Below, in pieces: positions 23,698 through 35,274 of a stretch of DNA of 64,000 nucleotides; within the stretch, counting starts at the first letter, position 1, and each line of letters starts with the position of its first letter. Origin of the DNA: Bettongia penicillata ogilbyi (Eukaryota > Chordata > Mammalia > Diprotodontia > Potoroidae); NCBI GenBank assembly GCA_023548195.1, contig JAJHZJ010000311.1, forward strand, positions 11,157,299 through 11,221,298. The letters are read 5' to 3'. The notes beneath the pieces are model-generated. The model was not told the origin of the DNA, ran no database searches, and saw only the letters and a program-made list of their open reading frames with translations. The translations under genes were made by a program, and so were the position numbers.

Positions 23698-25565
23698 ATA
23701 CTGTAGGAATACTAAAGAAGAGACTGTCTCATCGTATCACACTGTATCATGCATGTCCTCTTATGTGACTTTGTATGATAGTACATAACATAAATTTATA
23801 GAAACAGTCATTGAATAAAGGTACTCTGTTTCCCTGGAAGCATTTTGTTTCCTGTACAAAGTTGTTTTCCTCAAAAACGAATAAACAGGCAATTTGAGTT
23901 TCATGGAAAACATACACTTTGTTGTCTTGGGGTCTACACAAACTTATTTATAATAGCAAATTGTTGGATTCCTGCTTATATTCCAGAGCAACTACATTTC
24001 AGCCCCAGTGTTTTGGCATACCTTCAGTATACTTACCTCTGTAGGAGAGGTGTGTGTCCACAATTATTTTATTTGTAAAGGATCTTTGTACTGGAAAATC
24101 CCATTGAGATGTAGCATCACATTTCCAAGGGTGTCTTGGGACAAGAAAAGATTGGGGCAGTGATATACAACAACTTTGTTACATCATTCATACAAGTGAA
24201 ATTATCATCCCCACTGCTAACAGGAAGCACTTGGACTTCTCTATTATCGAAGATTTTGCTGAGCTGCTCAACCCGCCTCTGTTCATTACATTCCAGCTGT
24301 TCTAACACAGGGAAGGAAACAGACTGTAACACTCTCTAGGCATACATTAAAATGGACAATGCTGTTGTTGGGGGAGATGGGGGGGGATTTTGAAGGGGCT
24401 TTTCCTTGTTTTGGACTGTGTGGGGAGCAAGTTCCCTGTCTAATAACACAAGTGTGCAACTCAGTGGAGGTGGGAAAGCAAAAAGCTGAAGAAAGACAGA
24501 AAATCAAAATGGGCAATACTAAATAGCAGATCTTTCCAAAGATACAGGGAAAAGGTAAAGTAGATTATGAGAAAGAAAACACATTGTCCCAACACTGCAT
24601 CCTTGGTAATCCCCTGGGAAACCTTCACCACAGGGTTAGGTAGGATGAGACTTTGGCTTAGTTTCTTAAATATATGTCGCATCCATTGCTCCCAAAGTTA
24701 TTCTTGCCAATGATTCCTCTCCATAATGCATGGGTGTAGATGTTTTAATTTTGTTACCTAACTACCAACTTTTCTTAAGACAAACAAATTTGAACATCTT
24801 TGAAAAATAATTGGGATGCCTAAATTTTCTTTTTATAAGACATTCTTTTATGTCCACCCAGGATAATATACACTTTCTTTCTGCGTAGCATATATATGCA
24901 CCAAGCACTGCTTCTTTCCTATGTATATCCTTTTCCATTCATCTATAGAAGCATCATCTGAAATAGTGCTACTTCAAGAACTCCATAACATTGCTGCAAT
25001 GAGTTTTGGAAAGGGTACCTTCCCATAAGTAGTCTGGACAAGATAACAAAAGTAATTTTTGGTCTCTGGGTGGAAATAAATTGTCATTTGATAATACATT
25101 TATTCATTTAAACTTGTTATTGGTTATTTTGATAGGTGTCTAAATCTGTGCTAAACCAGAATTTGCAATCCCATGTTCAGTGTTTCCAATCAGATATCTG
25201 AACCATCCAACCAACCGGGACTTAAGATTCCTGGTCAACTGTTTGTGAACCTCCAAGACCCAGTCTGTGAGTCAGATCTTCATCTATTGCTCATGATGCT
25301 TGCTAGTTTGTCTCTAATGTAGAGGAATCTTTGTTCACTAAGTCTCAGCTAATTAGAAAAAAGGCTAAGTGAAAATGATAACTTGAAAATCCTTTTAAGT
25401 ATAGCTATAAGCCAGATAAAAGTAGAAAAATTGGAAAACTCTTACTCTAGGAAAACTTTTACTTCTGAAATAAAAGTTGGGATAATTTCCTATATTTGTC
25501 ATGTTACTTAGCCCTCTCCCCAAGAGTGGCTGCTTTGTTCCAGTGTTTCCACTATGGTTCACATC
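23698..25565. other. Unique sequence, no gene recognised
   Basis: Nearly 1.9 kb of complex sequence. Overlapping short frames at 23747-24682 occur on both strands with no motif. 24371-24403 has G-runs (ggggg and gggggggg). Confidence 0.5.
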
Positions 25566-25622
25566 ACCTTGTTATCAATCAATTTTTCAATAAACATTTA
25601 TTAAGCACCTACTATGTTCTAA

Positions 25623-25874
25623 AGGGCAACAAGGTAGTGCAGTGGATAGAGTTCACAGTCTAAATTCAAGAAGACTCATCTTCCTAAATTCAAATCTGAC
25701 CTCAGACACTTAAGTAGCAATGTCACCCTGGGCAAGTCACAATCCTTGCCTCTGTTTCTTCATATGTAAAATGAGCTGGAGAAGGCTGTGGCAAACCACT
25801 CCAGTATCTTTGTCAAGAAAACTCCAAATGGGGTTACAAAAAATCAGACATGACTGAAGCAACTGCTCAACAAC
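25623..25874 (+). mobile_element. Full-length marsupial tRNA SINE with 12-bp TSD
   Basis: The head is 'gggcaacaaggtagtgcagt' + ggatag, the B-box region 'aaattcaaatctgacctcag', the core 'accctgggcaagtcac', and the end 'cagacatgactgaagcaact' + gctcaacaac. It is flanked by perfect repeats actatgttctaa at 25611-25622 and 25875-25886, inside LINE-2. Confidence 0.92.
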
Positions 25875-25888
25875 ACTATGTTCTAAGT

Positions 25889-26086
25889 CAGAGATGGGGA
25901 ACCTGTGGCCTCAAGGCCACATGGGGCCCTTTATATCCCGTTATGTAGCCCCTTGACTGAATCCAAACTTCACAAAGCAAAAGGGACTTGAGATTTGTTC
26001 TGTGAAGTTTGGATTCAGTCAAAGGGCTGCACTTGAGGACCTAAAGGGCCACATATGGCCTCGAGGTCACAAATTTCCCACTCCTG
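25889..26086. mobile_element. Palindromic hAT-type MITE, copy 2
   Basis: The ends cagagatggggaacctg and ttcccactcctg are inverted repeats. Inside, 'gactgaatccaaacttcaca' faces 'tgtgaagtttggattcagtc', a perfect 20-bp inverted repeat. Flanks ttctaagt (25881-25888) and tttaagca (26087-26094) may be a decayed 8-bp duplication, as expected for hAT. It is better preserved than the copy at 1305. Confidence 0.82.
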
Positions 26087-26206
26087 TTTAAGCACTGCTA
26101 TTCTAGGCACTAGGCATAGAGAGACAAAAATTAAAAATTCCTGACATTGTAGAGTTTATATTCTGTGGAAATAGGGTAAAAGGGAAAGAAACTTTCTCTG
26201 TGCATA

Positions 26207-26262
26207 AATATATATATATATATATATATTTGTAAATATATATTTATATTTACAGGTAAATT
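26207..26262. repeat. TA-rich microsatellite inside LINE-2
   Basis: (TA)n to 26230 followed by a TA-rich palindromic patch (tgtaaatatatatttatattta). Confidence 0.9.
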
Positions 26263-27760
26263 ATTCATGGAAGGAGCTTACAAAAGGAGCCATATAAGAC
26301 TTCTGGAAGGAGTTGCTACTTGAACTTAGCTGTCATGGAATCTAAGGGTTCCTTAAGAAGAACAGATGATAACATAACAGGTATGGGAAACATCCTAGAA
26401 CAATGCTCAGGGATGAGAGATGGAATGTTATCTATGAGGAGGAAAAACAAATAGAATAGACCAGAACGCCTAAACAGTAAAGTACAGGGAGAGTAAAAAT
26501 ATGGGATAAACCTAGAATGGTAGATCTGGAGCCAGATTGTGAAGGGCCTTCAATGCCAAGTAAATTAAGTTATATTTTATCCTTGAGATAATAGGAAACC
26601 ACTGGAGTTTTTTGATCAGCAAAATGACAAGGTCATAGCTCTGGTATGTCATTTTGTGATGTATGGAAGATGGATTAGAAAGAGGAGAGACTGGAGACAG
26701 TGAACCCAATCAGGAGGTTATTCTAATAGACCAGGTGATAGATGGTGAGACTTTAAACATGAGTAATGCCCATGTGAGTGGAAAGCAGAGGACAGATGCA
26801 AGAGATGTTGAAGAAAAAAGATGTGGCATTTGGATTCAGGGTGTGATCACTGAACAGTCAAGCATGCTGCTGGGATTGAGAACCTTAATGTCTTGAAGAA
26901 TGATTGTACCCTCAACATAAATGGTGAGGTTAGGAGAGGAGTGGTTTTTAGGAGAGGGATAATGACTTCTGATTTGTACATAGGAACTTAGAGATATCTA
27001 GGGGAAATATAGTTGGAAGTGTTCGATAAATAGCTGGAGAGAGGTTAGGGATGGGCGTGAAAATCTGGGAGTCATGTACATGGAAATGATAATTGAATCT
27101 CTGGGAGTTGATGAGATCCCAGAGAGAGTAACTATATAGAGAGAAGCCAAGAGGTCCCAAGAAAGTACTGGAGGACACTCACAGTTAAGGAAAAGGATGT
27201 GACTGATGATTTAGCCAAGAGACTGAGAAGAATTAGCCTCCCATGTCAAAAGTAAAAGAGATAGCAGAGTCATAAAATGCCAGAAAGGAAAGAATATATA
27301 TAAGATAATGATTTATGATGCCAGATGCTGCAGAGGTCACAAAGGTTGGGATCTAAGAAAAAGTCATGGGATTTACCAATTAAAAGATTATAGGTAATTT
27401 GGAAGACAGTAATTTCAATTGTATGATGAGGTCATCAGTCATACTGAAAGGAGTTTAGAAGTAAGTGGGAGGAAGTAGATGCAGCGCAGTGTATAAGGTT
27501 CAATTCAATTTAACAAATACTTATTGAGCACCGATTAATTGCTTGGCCAGGAGATGAGGTTGCGAAGACAAAAATCAAAATTAGTCCCTGACCTTAAAGA
27601 ACTATATACCAGAAAATATAAAACAGGATAGAATGTGATGATAAAGAAAAGGAAAATCAGAACATGGTGTTCCAGCAAAATGATGAAGAGAGAGAGGGAA
27701 AGAGAGGGAAAGAAAGAGGAAGAGGGAGAGAGAAAGGGAGAGGGGAAGGCAGAGGGAAAA

Positions 27761-27764
<4 letters not shown>

Positions 27765-27843
<79 letters not shown>
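27765..27843. repeat. (GA)39 microsatellite
   Basis: A pure AG/GA run with an imperfect purine lead-in from 27687. It accounts for the Arg/Glu-only and Ser/Leu-only open frames here. Confidence 0.97.
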
Positions 27844-27846
<3 letters not shown>

Positions 27847-28011
27847 ATCCAGGAAGATTTGAAAGTTCCATCCAAACAAAATCTTGAAGAAAGAGGATTT
27901 TTAGAACAGAGAAGAGCCAGGCAATAATGAATACAAAGGGAGAAGGCATCATGACAGTATACCTATGATTACATAGAATGAAAGGCAATAAGCTGTATGA
28001 CAAAGAGTAAT

Positions 28012-28188
28012 GTATCTGGTATCTAGAACTGCCTTTAAATCTTGGTTTTGCTATTTAATATCTGTGTGATTTGAGGGAAGCCACTTGACTTATTTTGGCT
28101 TCAGTTTCTCATATGTCAAATGGGAGAGAGGGAAGAGTACTGAAATCAGTGATCCTTCAGGTCTCTTCTTGCCCCTAAACTAATCCAA
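28012..28188 (+). mobile_element. MIR-type SINE inside LINE-2
   Basis: 'aaatcttggttttgctattt' + aatatctgtgtgatttg, 'cttcagtttctcatatgtca' + aatggg, and 'tccttcaggtctcttcttgc' + ccctaa. LINE-2 sequence lies on both sides. Confidence 0.82.
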
Positions 28189-28419
28189 CTCAACTGGAAT
28201 TACCCTGGGAGATCGTGTTAAATAAGACTGGAGAGGTAGACTGAGACCAGATTATGAAGAGCCTTGAATGCCAGGTAAAAATGTTTGTAGTTTGTCAGAT
28301 TGGAAACCAGTGAGTACTCTAGAGTGTTCTTCTCCTTCCAAGGCTGATTAGAAAGTCAATTTCTTCATTCAGAAACTTTAACTCACTCATAGCACAATGA
28401 CTAGAGTTCAGGTCCTCAA

Positions 28420-29640
28420 CATCTCTCATCTAGAGTTCTGCAGTAACCACCTTCCTTGTCTCTCCCCTTCTCCAATTCATTCTCCACATAGCTGCCAAAT
28501 TCATATCCCTAAAACATAACCTGCTTATGCCACCCTCACCCTCCCTAAAGGCATCTATGGCTCCTTCTTACCCCTGGAATGCCCCTTTGCTTTACATTTA
28601 AAGTCCTTCATTATCAGGCTCCCTTTCCAGGTAAAATAAATAGAATTCAATCTTTTATTTATTTATTCATTCATTTATTTGTTTATTTATTTATTTTAGC
28701 GTTCAATCTAATGCATTTTAACCCTCAGCCAAACTGTTACTTTTGACTGATTATGTACCATCCTTCATCTCCATACCTTTTCATAGCTTGTCCACCATGT
28801 TTAGAGTTTAGCCAATTAAACTCTACAATGCTTTCTTCTCTCAGCTGAATACCACAGCCTCTTGTTTTCATTACTGCTTAACCCTCCATAAATCTCAGTA
28901 CTAGATTACTTTCAAAATCTGCCTCATTTGATTCTTCTTATGCGCTGCAAAATGAGATTGAAAGAAGTCGCACAACCATGTTGACTGGGTATATTAAACA
29001 TTCACATTACAAAGCTTAATTGAGTCCACGCTGTAACATGGCTAACTTTTTGTTCCTCCCTGATCAAGTTCTTACCTAATTCATCTCATAAGATATTTCA
29101 AATACCACCCTTTCCCTAGCCTTCCACATTCTCTCTTTGACTCCTCTCTTAGTTGAAGGCCTTGCCTCTCACTTCGCTGAGAAAATTAAAATGAGTACGT
29201 TCTCCTCACCTTCTCTCTATTTGAAAACCCCTTGACATCATTCCTCACTTTCAGTGGGTTTCAGACAATGAGGGGTACCCTTGTCCTTGCCAAAGGTAAC
29301 CTGTACTGATGGGTCCTTGATTTCATCCCCCCTTTTCTTCTCCAGCAGGTTAAAAATTCTATCATATACACCCCCATCTAGCTTCAACTTATTGCCTTCA
29401 TACATGGCCAAGTCTCCCATATCATATTAAAAAAATATTTCGATGAACCTGTGATCCCCTCAAGTTTCTGTCCTACTTACTCCCCTTCTTTTTTCAGCCA
29501 AACTTCTAGAAACAGTTGTATACACTTGATATCTCTACCTCCTCTCCTTTTACTCCTCAATCCTTTGCATTCTAGTTTCTAAACTCATCACTTCACTGGA
29601 ATAATGTTCTTCAGACTGACCAATTATCTCTTAATTATGA
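28420..29640 (+). mobile_element. LINE-2 sense fragments (3' region, then ORF2 RT part)
   Basis: 28420-28920 resembles the LINE-2 3' region (cttctccaattcattctcca, then 'catagctgccaaattcatat'). 28920-29640 matches an upstream ORF2 segment: 'tatgcgctgcaaaatgagat', 'cttcgctgagaaaattaaaa', 'tccagcaggttaaaaattct' and 'cagccaaacttctagaaaca' (AKLLETVVYT, then a stop). A 3' piece lying upstream of an ORF piece means two copies or a rearranged one. The 60-codon minus frame at 29238-29420 is antisense LINE-2. Confidence 0.78.
28648..28698. repeat. (TTTA)n tract
   Basis: Imperfect TTTA units with ttca/tttg variants. Confidence 0.88.
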
Positions 29641-29644
29641 AATT

Positions 29645-29748
29645 TGGGGTCACACAGTAAGTGTCTGAGGCCAGATTTGAATTTGGGGAGAGGAGTTTTC
29701 TTGATTTCAGGGCTGGTACTCCATCCACTGCGCCAACTTAGTTGGCCC
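29645..29748 (-). mobile_element. Marsupial tRNA SINE head and core (antisense)
   Basis: 'ggggtcacacagtaagtgtc' + tgaggccagatttgaa, ending in 'actccatccactgcgccaac' + ttagttggcc, the complement of the SINE head. Confidence 0.85.
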
Positions 29749-29749
29749 A

Positions 29750-30579
29750 CTACTACTAGTAAGTACTATAGTGTTTAATGAATGAAAGATATGATTTTTA
29801 AGCTCATTTGTGAGCTCTTCCATGAGTTCTTTCAGGGCCTGAGACCACTTCCCATTTTACTTTGGGGTTTATTCCAGAAGTGTTTTGACATCGTTGTCCT
29901 CTTCTGAGTTTCTGTCTTGGTCTTCCCCATAACCATCACAACTTTCTATGGTCATATTATTTCTTTTTTTGTTTATCTTTTTTTTTTCCTTTTTTTTTCC
30001 TTTTAAATTTGAACTCTGCTCCCAGGCTATAAAGGGCACCATCTCAGGCTTTTTGTACCAGCAACTGCAAGCTCTGACTGTTTTTCTGCTGTGTAGATTG
30101 ATCTTGGAACTTCCATTTGATAACCTCTGAGATCCTATACAACTCTTACCTGGATACATCTATGATTTATTTAGTAATTTCCTGAGAATAAAGACACCTT
30201 TACAGAGATCATTGATTCTGTTTAATAGTTAATATTGGAGCTAACATAGGATAAATTGCCAAGCAAAGAACTTGAAATTACAAAGTAGGAGATATTATCT
30301 ATTTGCTGAAACTCTTGCAAGTGAAATATGTTGCAAATGGTCTCAGGTTTTGGAGCAAGTACTCAGTTTTATAGAAGAAAAAGGAATATCAGTAGTGCAG
30401 CTGTTTCCCCAAAGGGGGAAAACAAATTTCATTCAATTTTTTCTCCCACTGTCTTTTCTTCCGGTCACTCTTTCTCTACCCCCCCTTCCAATATTCTCCA
30501 AAAGTATTTTGAAATATCTGTCCTATGAATTTCATTTTTTTCTTAAATAGTAGTCACATTTTAAAATGGATATAGACAG

Positions 30580-30580
<1 letters not shown>
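29750..30580. other. Unique sequence with a T-rich patch
   Basis: 29965-30005 is T-rich. Frames of 60-96 codons occur on both strands with no motif. No repeat was identified. Confidence 0.5.

Positions 30581-30581
<1 letters not shown>

Positions 30582-30650
<69 letters not shown>
30582..30650. repeat. (CA)17(TA)n compound microsatellite
   Basis: CA units to 30615, then TA units to 30650, without interruption. Confidence 0.97.
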
Positions 30651-30653
<3 letters not shown>

Positions 30654-30829
30654 GCCTAAATGCTTTAAAAGTTTAAAGAATATGAAGTGATAAATAGATC
30701 AAGCTCATAGGGACTTTAACAACCTCCTCCTATTTGGAAAAAAGTTACAAAACATTTCTACTATTATCTCGGTATTCATCTTGTTAATTACATTTTATTA
30801 TGATTTGGTCTCCTTGAATCCCAGATTTT

Positions 30830-30970
30830 AGAACTCAAAGACCTGGAACCCTGAACTGGGAGTTAAACTTCGGGTATTCACTGAAGCTCTTAGAGCTTAA
30901 CTTCAATAAAATGGGAAGATTGGACCAGATAATCACTAAAATCTCCTTTAACTTTAAAGTTTTATAACCT
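30830..30970 (+). mobile_element. MIR-type SINE 3' half
   Basis: 'agcttaacttcaataaaatg' + ggaagattggaccagat and 'aaatctcctttaactttaaa' match core and 3' end. Confidence 0.65.
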
Positions 30971-30984
30971 TGAGATTTTTTTCT

Positions 30985-31135
30985 GCCCATTTCTTTACTT
31001 TACAGATGCGGGGTCTGAAATCCAAGGAGCTCCTATTTGCCCAGAGTCACACAGCTAATTAGGGACAGAGCTGAAATTGGGACCCAAGTTGCCTGACTCT
31101 CAGAACACACTTTTCAGTTCACCATCTCTTCTAGC
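30985..31135 (-). mobile_element. MIR-type SINE (antisense)
   Basis: 'ctttacagatgcggggtctg', 'ttgcccagagtcacacagct' + aattagg and 'gttgcctgactctcagaaca' are the antisense core and head. It faces the plus-strand copy just upstream. Confidence 0.85.
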
Positions 31136-31339
31136 ACTAAAACTCCTTGATTCAATAGAATTGAATGACAAAACATGATTGGTTAGATGTGTGCTGGGTC
31201 AAAGGTTTCTTTCCATCAGACCACAAAGAGGTAACAAAAATTATTAACCACACCAATAACTTGTATAAAAAGTGAATTAAATTAGGTTAAATGAGGTTAA
31301 TTGAAAGAGGTTAAATTTTTTAAATATTAATCTTCCCAG

Positions 31340-31470
31340 CTATCTCCACAACACATTGCCTACACTCTAGATATCATCTTCACCTATCCTCCACCCCTCA
31401 CCACAATTCCATTAGAGGGGAAGCTCATTAAGGGTAGGGATTATCTTGTGTCCTTTTATTTTTTTATGAT
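31340..31470 (+). mobile_element. LINE-2 3' end
   Basis: 'ccattagaggggaagctcat' + taagggtagggattatcttgt is typical of the LINE-2 3' end. Confidence 0.6.
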
Positions 31471-31539
31471 CAATGAGTTGCAAAGTCTTTCCCTGATTAA
31501 TGGTAAACTTAATTATATACTCTCTGGGTATGTATGCTC

Positions 31540-31800
31540 AAATATTATTTTATTTTATCCTCACAACAACCTTGTGAAATAGGTGTTTTTATTATCCCCA
31601 TTTTACAGTTGATAAAGTTTTATACACATCTACACACAGAATGTCTATATATAAGGAGACATAAGTGCATATATATGTATATATATATACATAAACAAAG
31701 CAGGTGTCTTAAGCACCTGCTATGTGCCAGCCACTATGCTAGGTACTAGGGATACAAAAATATGTAAAACACAAGCCCCTGCCCTCAAGGAGGTTGTTAT
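31540..31800 (-). mobile_element. MIR (31540-31620) and LINE-2 3' end (31690-31800), antisense
   Basis: 'cctcacaacaaccttgtgaa' + ataggtg and 'cattttacagttgataaag' are antisense MIR. After a TATA-type patch (31621-31690), 'aagcacctgctatgtgccag' + ccactatgctagg and 'cctgccctcaaggaggttgt' are antisense LINE-2 terminus. Confidence 0.82.
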
Positions 31801-32234
31801 CTATGCATCTCCTTTCTCCACACCTTAGCTCAGTAACCTAGACTTGACAGTACTTAAGCTCCATTGATCTAGCATTCAGAGACCTAAATTCATCTTCTCA
31901 AGATGAAGCACTAAAAAGACTCTCATTGAAGCTGTATTGAAGCTCAATGTAGGCACAAGTATTTCCTATTCCTTTCAAACTCCAAACTGTCTTTATTCTT
32001 CCTAGTAACCAACCAAAAAGCTATCTAATTAAACATTTCTAAAAATGGCTATCTCTATTTTCCCCTCTAGACACAAGAATTCACCTCCACAACCTCCACT
32101 TGTTGCTTCTTTTTTATCTTTATCTTTCTGCCGGGTAAGTTATTTGGAATAGAATGATTAAAAATATCTGACTATTCTATCCTGAAGCTGGATATTTTAA
32201 GAAATATTTAGGAACCCCAATATTTAGGAGATGT

Positions 32235-32345
32235 AACATGATGTCACAGATAGCTTCAAAGCTAGAAACACTTTGGTTCAAGTCCCACATGACACATACT
32301 AATTGTATGACCCTGGGCAAGATACTCTTAAGATTACAAATTATA
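32235..32345 (+). mobile_element. tRNA-SINE/MIR fragment
   Basis: 'cactttggttcaagtcccac' carries a B-box-like GGTTCAAGTCC, and 'attgtatgaccctgggcaag' is the core. Confidence 0.75.
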
Positions 32346-32794
32346 GAGAAGATGCTTATCTGTATTGATTGACTTAATTTATTTACAAGAAAGTTCCCCA
32401 TATGAATTAAAAGACATGCCCATCTTTATCTATCATCTATCTCCATCTATCCCTATCTCTATCTAATATCACTGGTTGGTCTTATAGATACCACTTGTCC
32501 CAAATTAATAGGAAAACAAACTACTCTAGAGACTCAGTCTGTTTTGTTTATTTTTTTAATCTCCAAATGTTTTAAATATGCTCCATAAACAATATGCACA
32601 GAACAGAGTAGCTGTTGACAAAGTTAGAAAGTAAGGTGAAGAATTTCAATTTTGCCCACTCCATTTTGAATATACCCCTTAATATCTGAAGTAACAATTT
32701 AGGCTTTAGAAATGTTTCCCAAGGACTTTTCATAATAGCTGCCAAAAAAAAAAGATGAAAGATTGAAAAAAAATGGAGAAGTGGTAAAGGGTTT
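32346..32794. other. Unique sequence with a TATC-rich patch
   Basis: 32425-32466 contains interrupted atct/tatc units. No gene. Confidence 0.5.
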
Positions 32795-33310
32795 TTGTCT
32801 GTCTTTCATTTTTGAAAAGGACCAATTACATCAAAAGCTGATGTCTTGATTTACCCATGAATTGGATTTAAGTAGGGTAGAATTTTATGAAGTCATCAGC
32901 CTTACTCTCTCTTCTGAAATCAAATCAAGTAGCAAGACACAAGTCAGGACAACTGAAAGAGGCTTGGGATGATCTTGGCTTCTTCAGTGTCTGATCAAGT
33001 TCTAAATGTTCCACGAAGCCTGTTTCTGTCACTTTCACCACATAGTCTGTTGTGGAGAGTGGGGGAAGTCTTCACATGCTTGAGACATTCCCCTAACTGA
33101 CTGACAGGTTTAAGGCCAAGTCAGTTACCCTCAACTTGATTTAGCCCATCTGCTGAGATGATTGTACCAGGTGTGACTGGTGCACATATTACAGCTTCTT
33201 GGAGTCACAGGTGAGAGTTGGGTGACCAGTTGGATACCAAAGATGGATGAGCAGCCCTGAAAAGTATTTTGCAAGCCTTTATGCCAGAACACTCCATTCA
33301 CCCTGATAAA
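32795..33310 (-). mobile_element. MAR1-type SINE, near full-length (antisense)
   Basis: The same ~500-bp body as at 14612, inverted. Tail complement 'tgaattggatttaagtaggg', then 'gaagtcttcacatgcttgag', 'cagttaccctcaacttgatt' + tagccc, 'agcttcttggagtcacaggt' and 'gatgagcagccctgaaaagt'. Confidence 0.78.
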
Positions 33311-33404
33311 GAGTAAAGAGAGACATAAGAGAAACCACAGGGAAGGGTTTATATTGTTATTAAACTAGTCTCCTTGTGTGGTCTACTTTGAATTTGAGGA
33401 GTAG

Positions 33405-33585
33405 AGGGAATAAGCATTTGTTCAGTACTTACTATCATTATCCTCATGCAATACTTGAGGAAACTGAGTCAGATAGGGGTAAGTGACTTTGTCAGAGTCA
33501 CACAGCTAGTAGAGTGTAAGGCCAGAACGTAGGTTGTCTTATCTCCAGGCTCAGTGCTCTATCCACTGTGCCACTCCCTAGTATC
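33405..33585 (-). mobile_element. MIR/tRNA-SINE (antisense)
   Basis: 'acttgaggaaactgagtcag', 'agagtcacacagctagtaga' and the head complement 'cagtgctctatccactgtgc' + cactccctag. Confidence 0.87.
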
Positions 33586-33975
33586 ACCAAGAAGAGGTTT
33601 TTTTAGAAGATCTTACTTCCCCTTTATGTTATTGATGACTCTGAATGTTCTTTCATAGAGAATGCTAAGTTATTAGATTGGAACTCCTTTTCATATTTCT
33701 TCTTTTGAATCTTTCTGAATAACTCCTTCACCTCTCAGTTCATTTTTACCTTAAGAGCTCAACAAAATCATGCCTATTCATCTTACCTTCTTACTATTCT
33801 CAAAATCTAAGCCATCTTTGATGGGTGAAATCCAGTTGAATGATGGGAAATTTTTTCCTTACCTTGTTTCTTCCTCTTTCTCTCTTTTTCTTCCTTTCTT
33901 TCTTCTTGCCTTTCTACTTCCAAGTTTTAAGCCCATGTTTTATGCTATTTATCACTAGACAGTTTTACATAATGG
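33586..33975. other. Unique sequence with a TTTC-rich patch
   Basis: 33868-33915 is pyrimidine-rich. Nothing else is assignable. Confidence 0.5.
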
Positions 33976-34022
33976 AGAGTAGACAGGCTTTGTAATCAAG
34001 AAGATTTGGGTTCAAGTCCTGT
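33976..34022 (+). mobile_element. tRNA-SINE head cut off by a microsatellite
   Basis: 'ggtttgtaa'-like head decay followed by 'gatttgggttcaagtcctgt', a clear B-box. The sequence then turns into the compound microsatellite and no SINE core follows. Confidence 0.65.
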
Positions 34023-34024
34023 GT

Positions 34025-34227
<203 letters not shown>

Positions 34228-34439
34228 CCCTCTGGGCTCAATTTTATAGGGTCCCTGGAGCCTAATTATGTAAACCACGCAGAAAAGTCTTGAATTTTTT
34301 CCTGGAGCAAAGGGGGCATTTAAGGTTAATGTGTTACAGATGAATTGTGGATGTGTGTATGTAGTTGGGGGGAGGGAGGGGAAGTTTCTACACTTATGAA
34401 TCACAGATCTAGACATGGGAAAACATATCTTCTATCTAT

Positions 34440-34880
34440 CCTTTCCTTTTCGTTCTCACGGCTTGGTTCAAGCTTTTATCCCTTCCTGCCTGGTTTATTT
34501 AAACAATAACAACAAATATCTCCTAACCATTCTTCCTTTCTCTCTCCTCTCCAATTGGCCCTGCACACTTCAACCAGATGAGTATTCTAGAAGAAAAAAA
34601 GCCCTTCATCTTGTCATCACTTTCCTATTCCTTAGCCTTCAGTGTCTTTCTCCACCCATCCTCTGCAGCAGGAAAAGTCCAAGTCTCCTAAGCATGGCAT
34701 AGATAATCATTCACCAGTTTTTCCAACCTCTTCCACCACTACTACCCATCGTATACCTTCTACTCTACCACTTTGTTTAAGTATGTTATGCACACACCTG
34801 CTTTCACACCCAGTAATTAGCAATGTACTATGTATATAGTAGAGTTTTGGTATATATTTGAATGAATGAATTTGAGACCT
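34440..34880 (+). mobile_element. LINE-2 3' region (sense)
   Basis: 'ttggttcaagcttttatccc' + ttcctgcctgg and 'tctctcctctccaattggcc' resemble the LINE-2 C-terminal region. 'atgtactatgtatatagtag' + agttttgg and gaatgaatgaa resemble its terminus. Diverged. Confidence 0.6.
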
Positions 34881-35274
34881 CCTGACAGACCTTGTTGTCT
34901 TTTTGTTCTTCCATTTCTTATTCTCTGCTTCCTTATAGTCTGCATTCAAATGTATTTGATCTCATCCATCCTCAAAATTTATCTTTTAATCCCATTTCCA
35001 ATCTCTTTGCTGCCCATTTATATCTAAACATCCTAATTCTAGTATCATTTTTGATTCTTTAAAAAAAATCATATGATATTTGGTTCTATAGTCTGTGTTT
35101 TAGTTAAGAAATATCCATTAATAAAAGATAATTATCATATTTATTTAGGGTTAACTGATTAATATTTTATTGTTCATTCAGATCTTTTTATAGATTATAA
35201 ACTCAATATGGGTTTAATAGTGTGATGTGGTAGTCAAACAAAACCGATAGTCTTAAATTAAATTAATAGAGGTG

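Larger units (their letters stand above)
25570..27490 (-). mobile_element. LINE-2, antisense, 3' end through RT domain
   Basis: Begins with the complement of the terminus (caataaacatttattaagca) and continues through 'ccagattgtgaagggccttc', 'aatgccaag' and 'ggtgatagatggtgagac' to the RT region. The minus frame 26948-27178 reads LGPLGFSLYSYSLWDLINS and, in place of the YADD motif, HVHDSQIF. This fits the LINE-2 RT block around motif C (usually YADDSQIY), here mutated. A SINE, a hAT MITE and a TA repeat interrupt it. Non-functional. Confidence 0.85.
27499..28310 (-). mobile_element. Second antisense LINE-2 fragment
   Basis: Restarts at the LINE-2 terminus complement (caatttaacaaatacttatt + gagcacc), then 'tagtccctgaccttaaagaa'. 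After a GA microsatellite and a MIR it resumes as 'gaccagattatgaagagcct' + tgaatgccagg. A separate copy from the one at 25570. Confidence 0.75.

Noticed and set aside
23190..23706. 169- and 116-codon frames rich in Ser/Leu/Phe or Lys/Glu/Arg
   Set aside because: Purine-tract translation attached to a 7SL pseudogene. There is no protein-like complexity.
26948..27178. 76-codon minus-strand frame as a host gene
   Set aside because: It reads as LINE-2 reverse transcriptase around motif C (HVHDSQIF in place of YADDSQIY).
29238..29420. 60-codon minus-strand frame with complex, protein-like composition, first taken as a possible processed pseudogene
   Set aside because: The plus strand here matches LINE-2 ORF2 (tccagcaggttaaaaattct and 'tacatggccaagtctcccat'), so the frame is antisense LINE-2.
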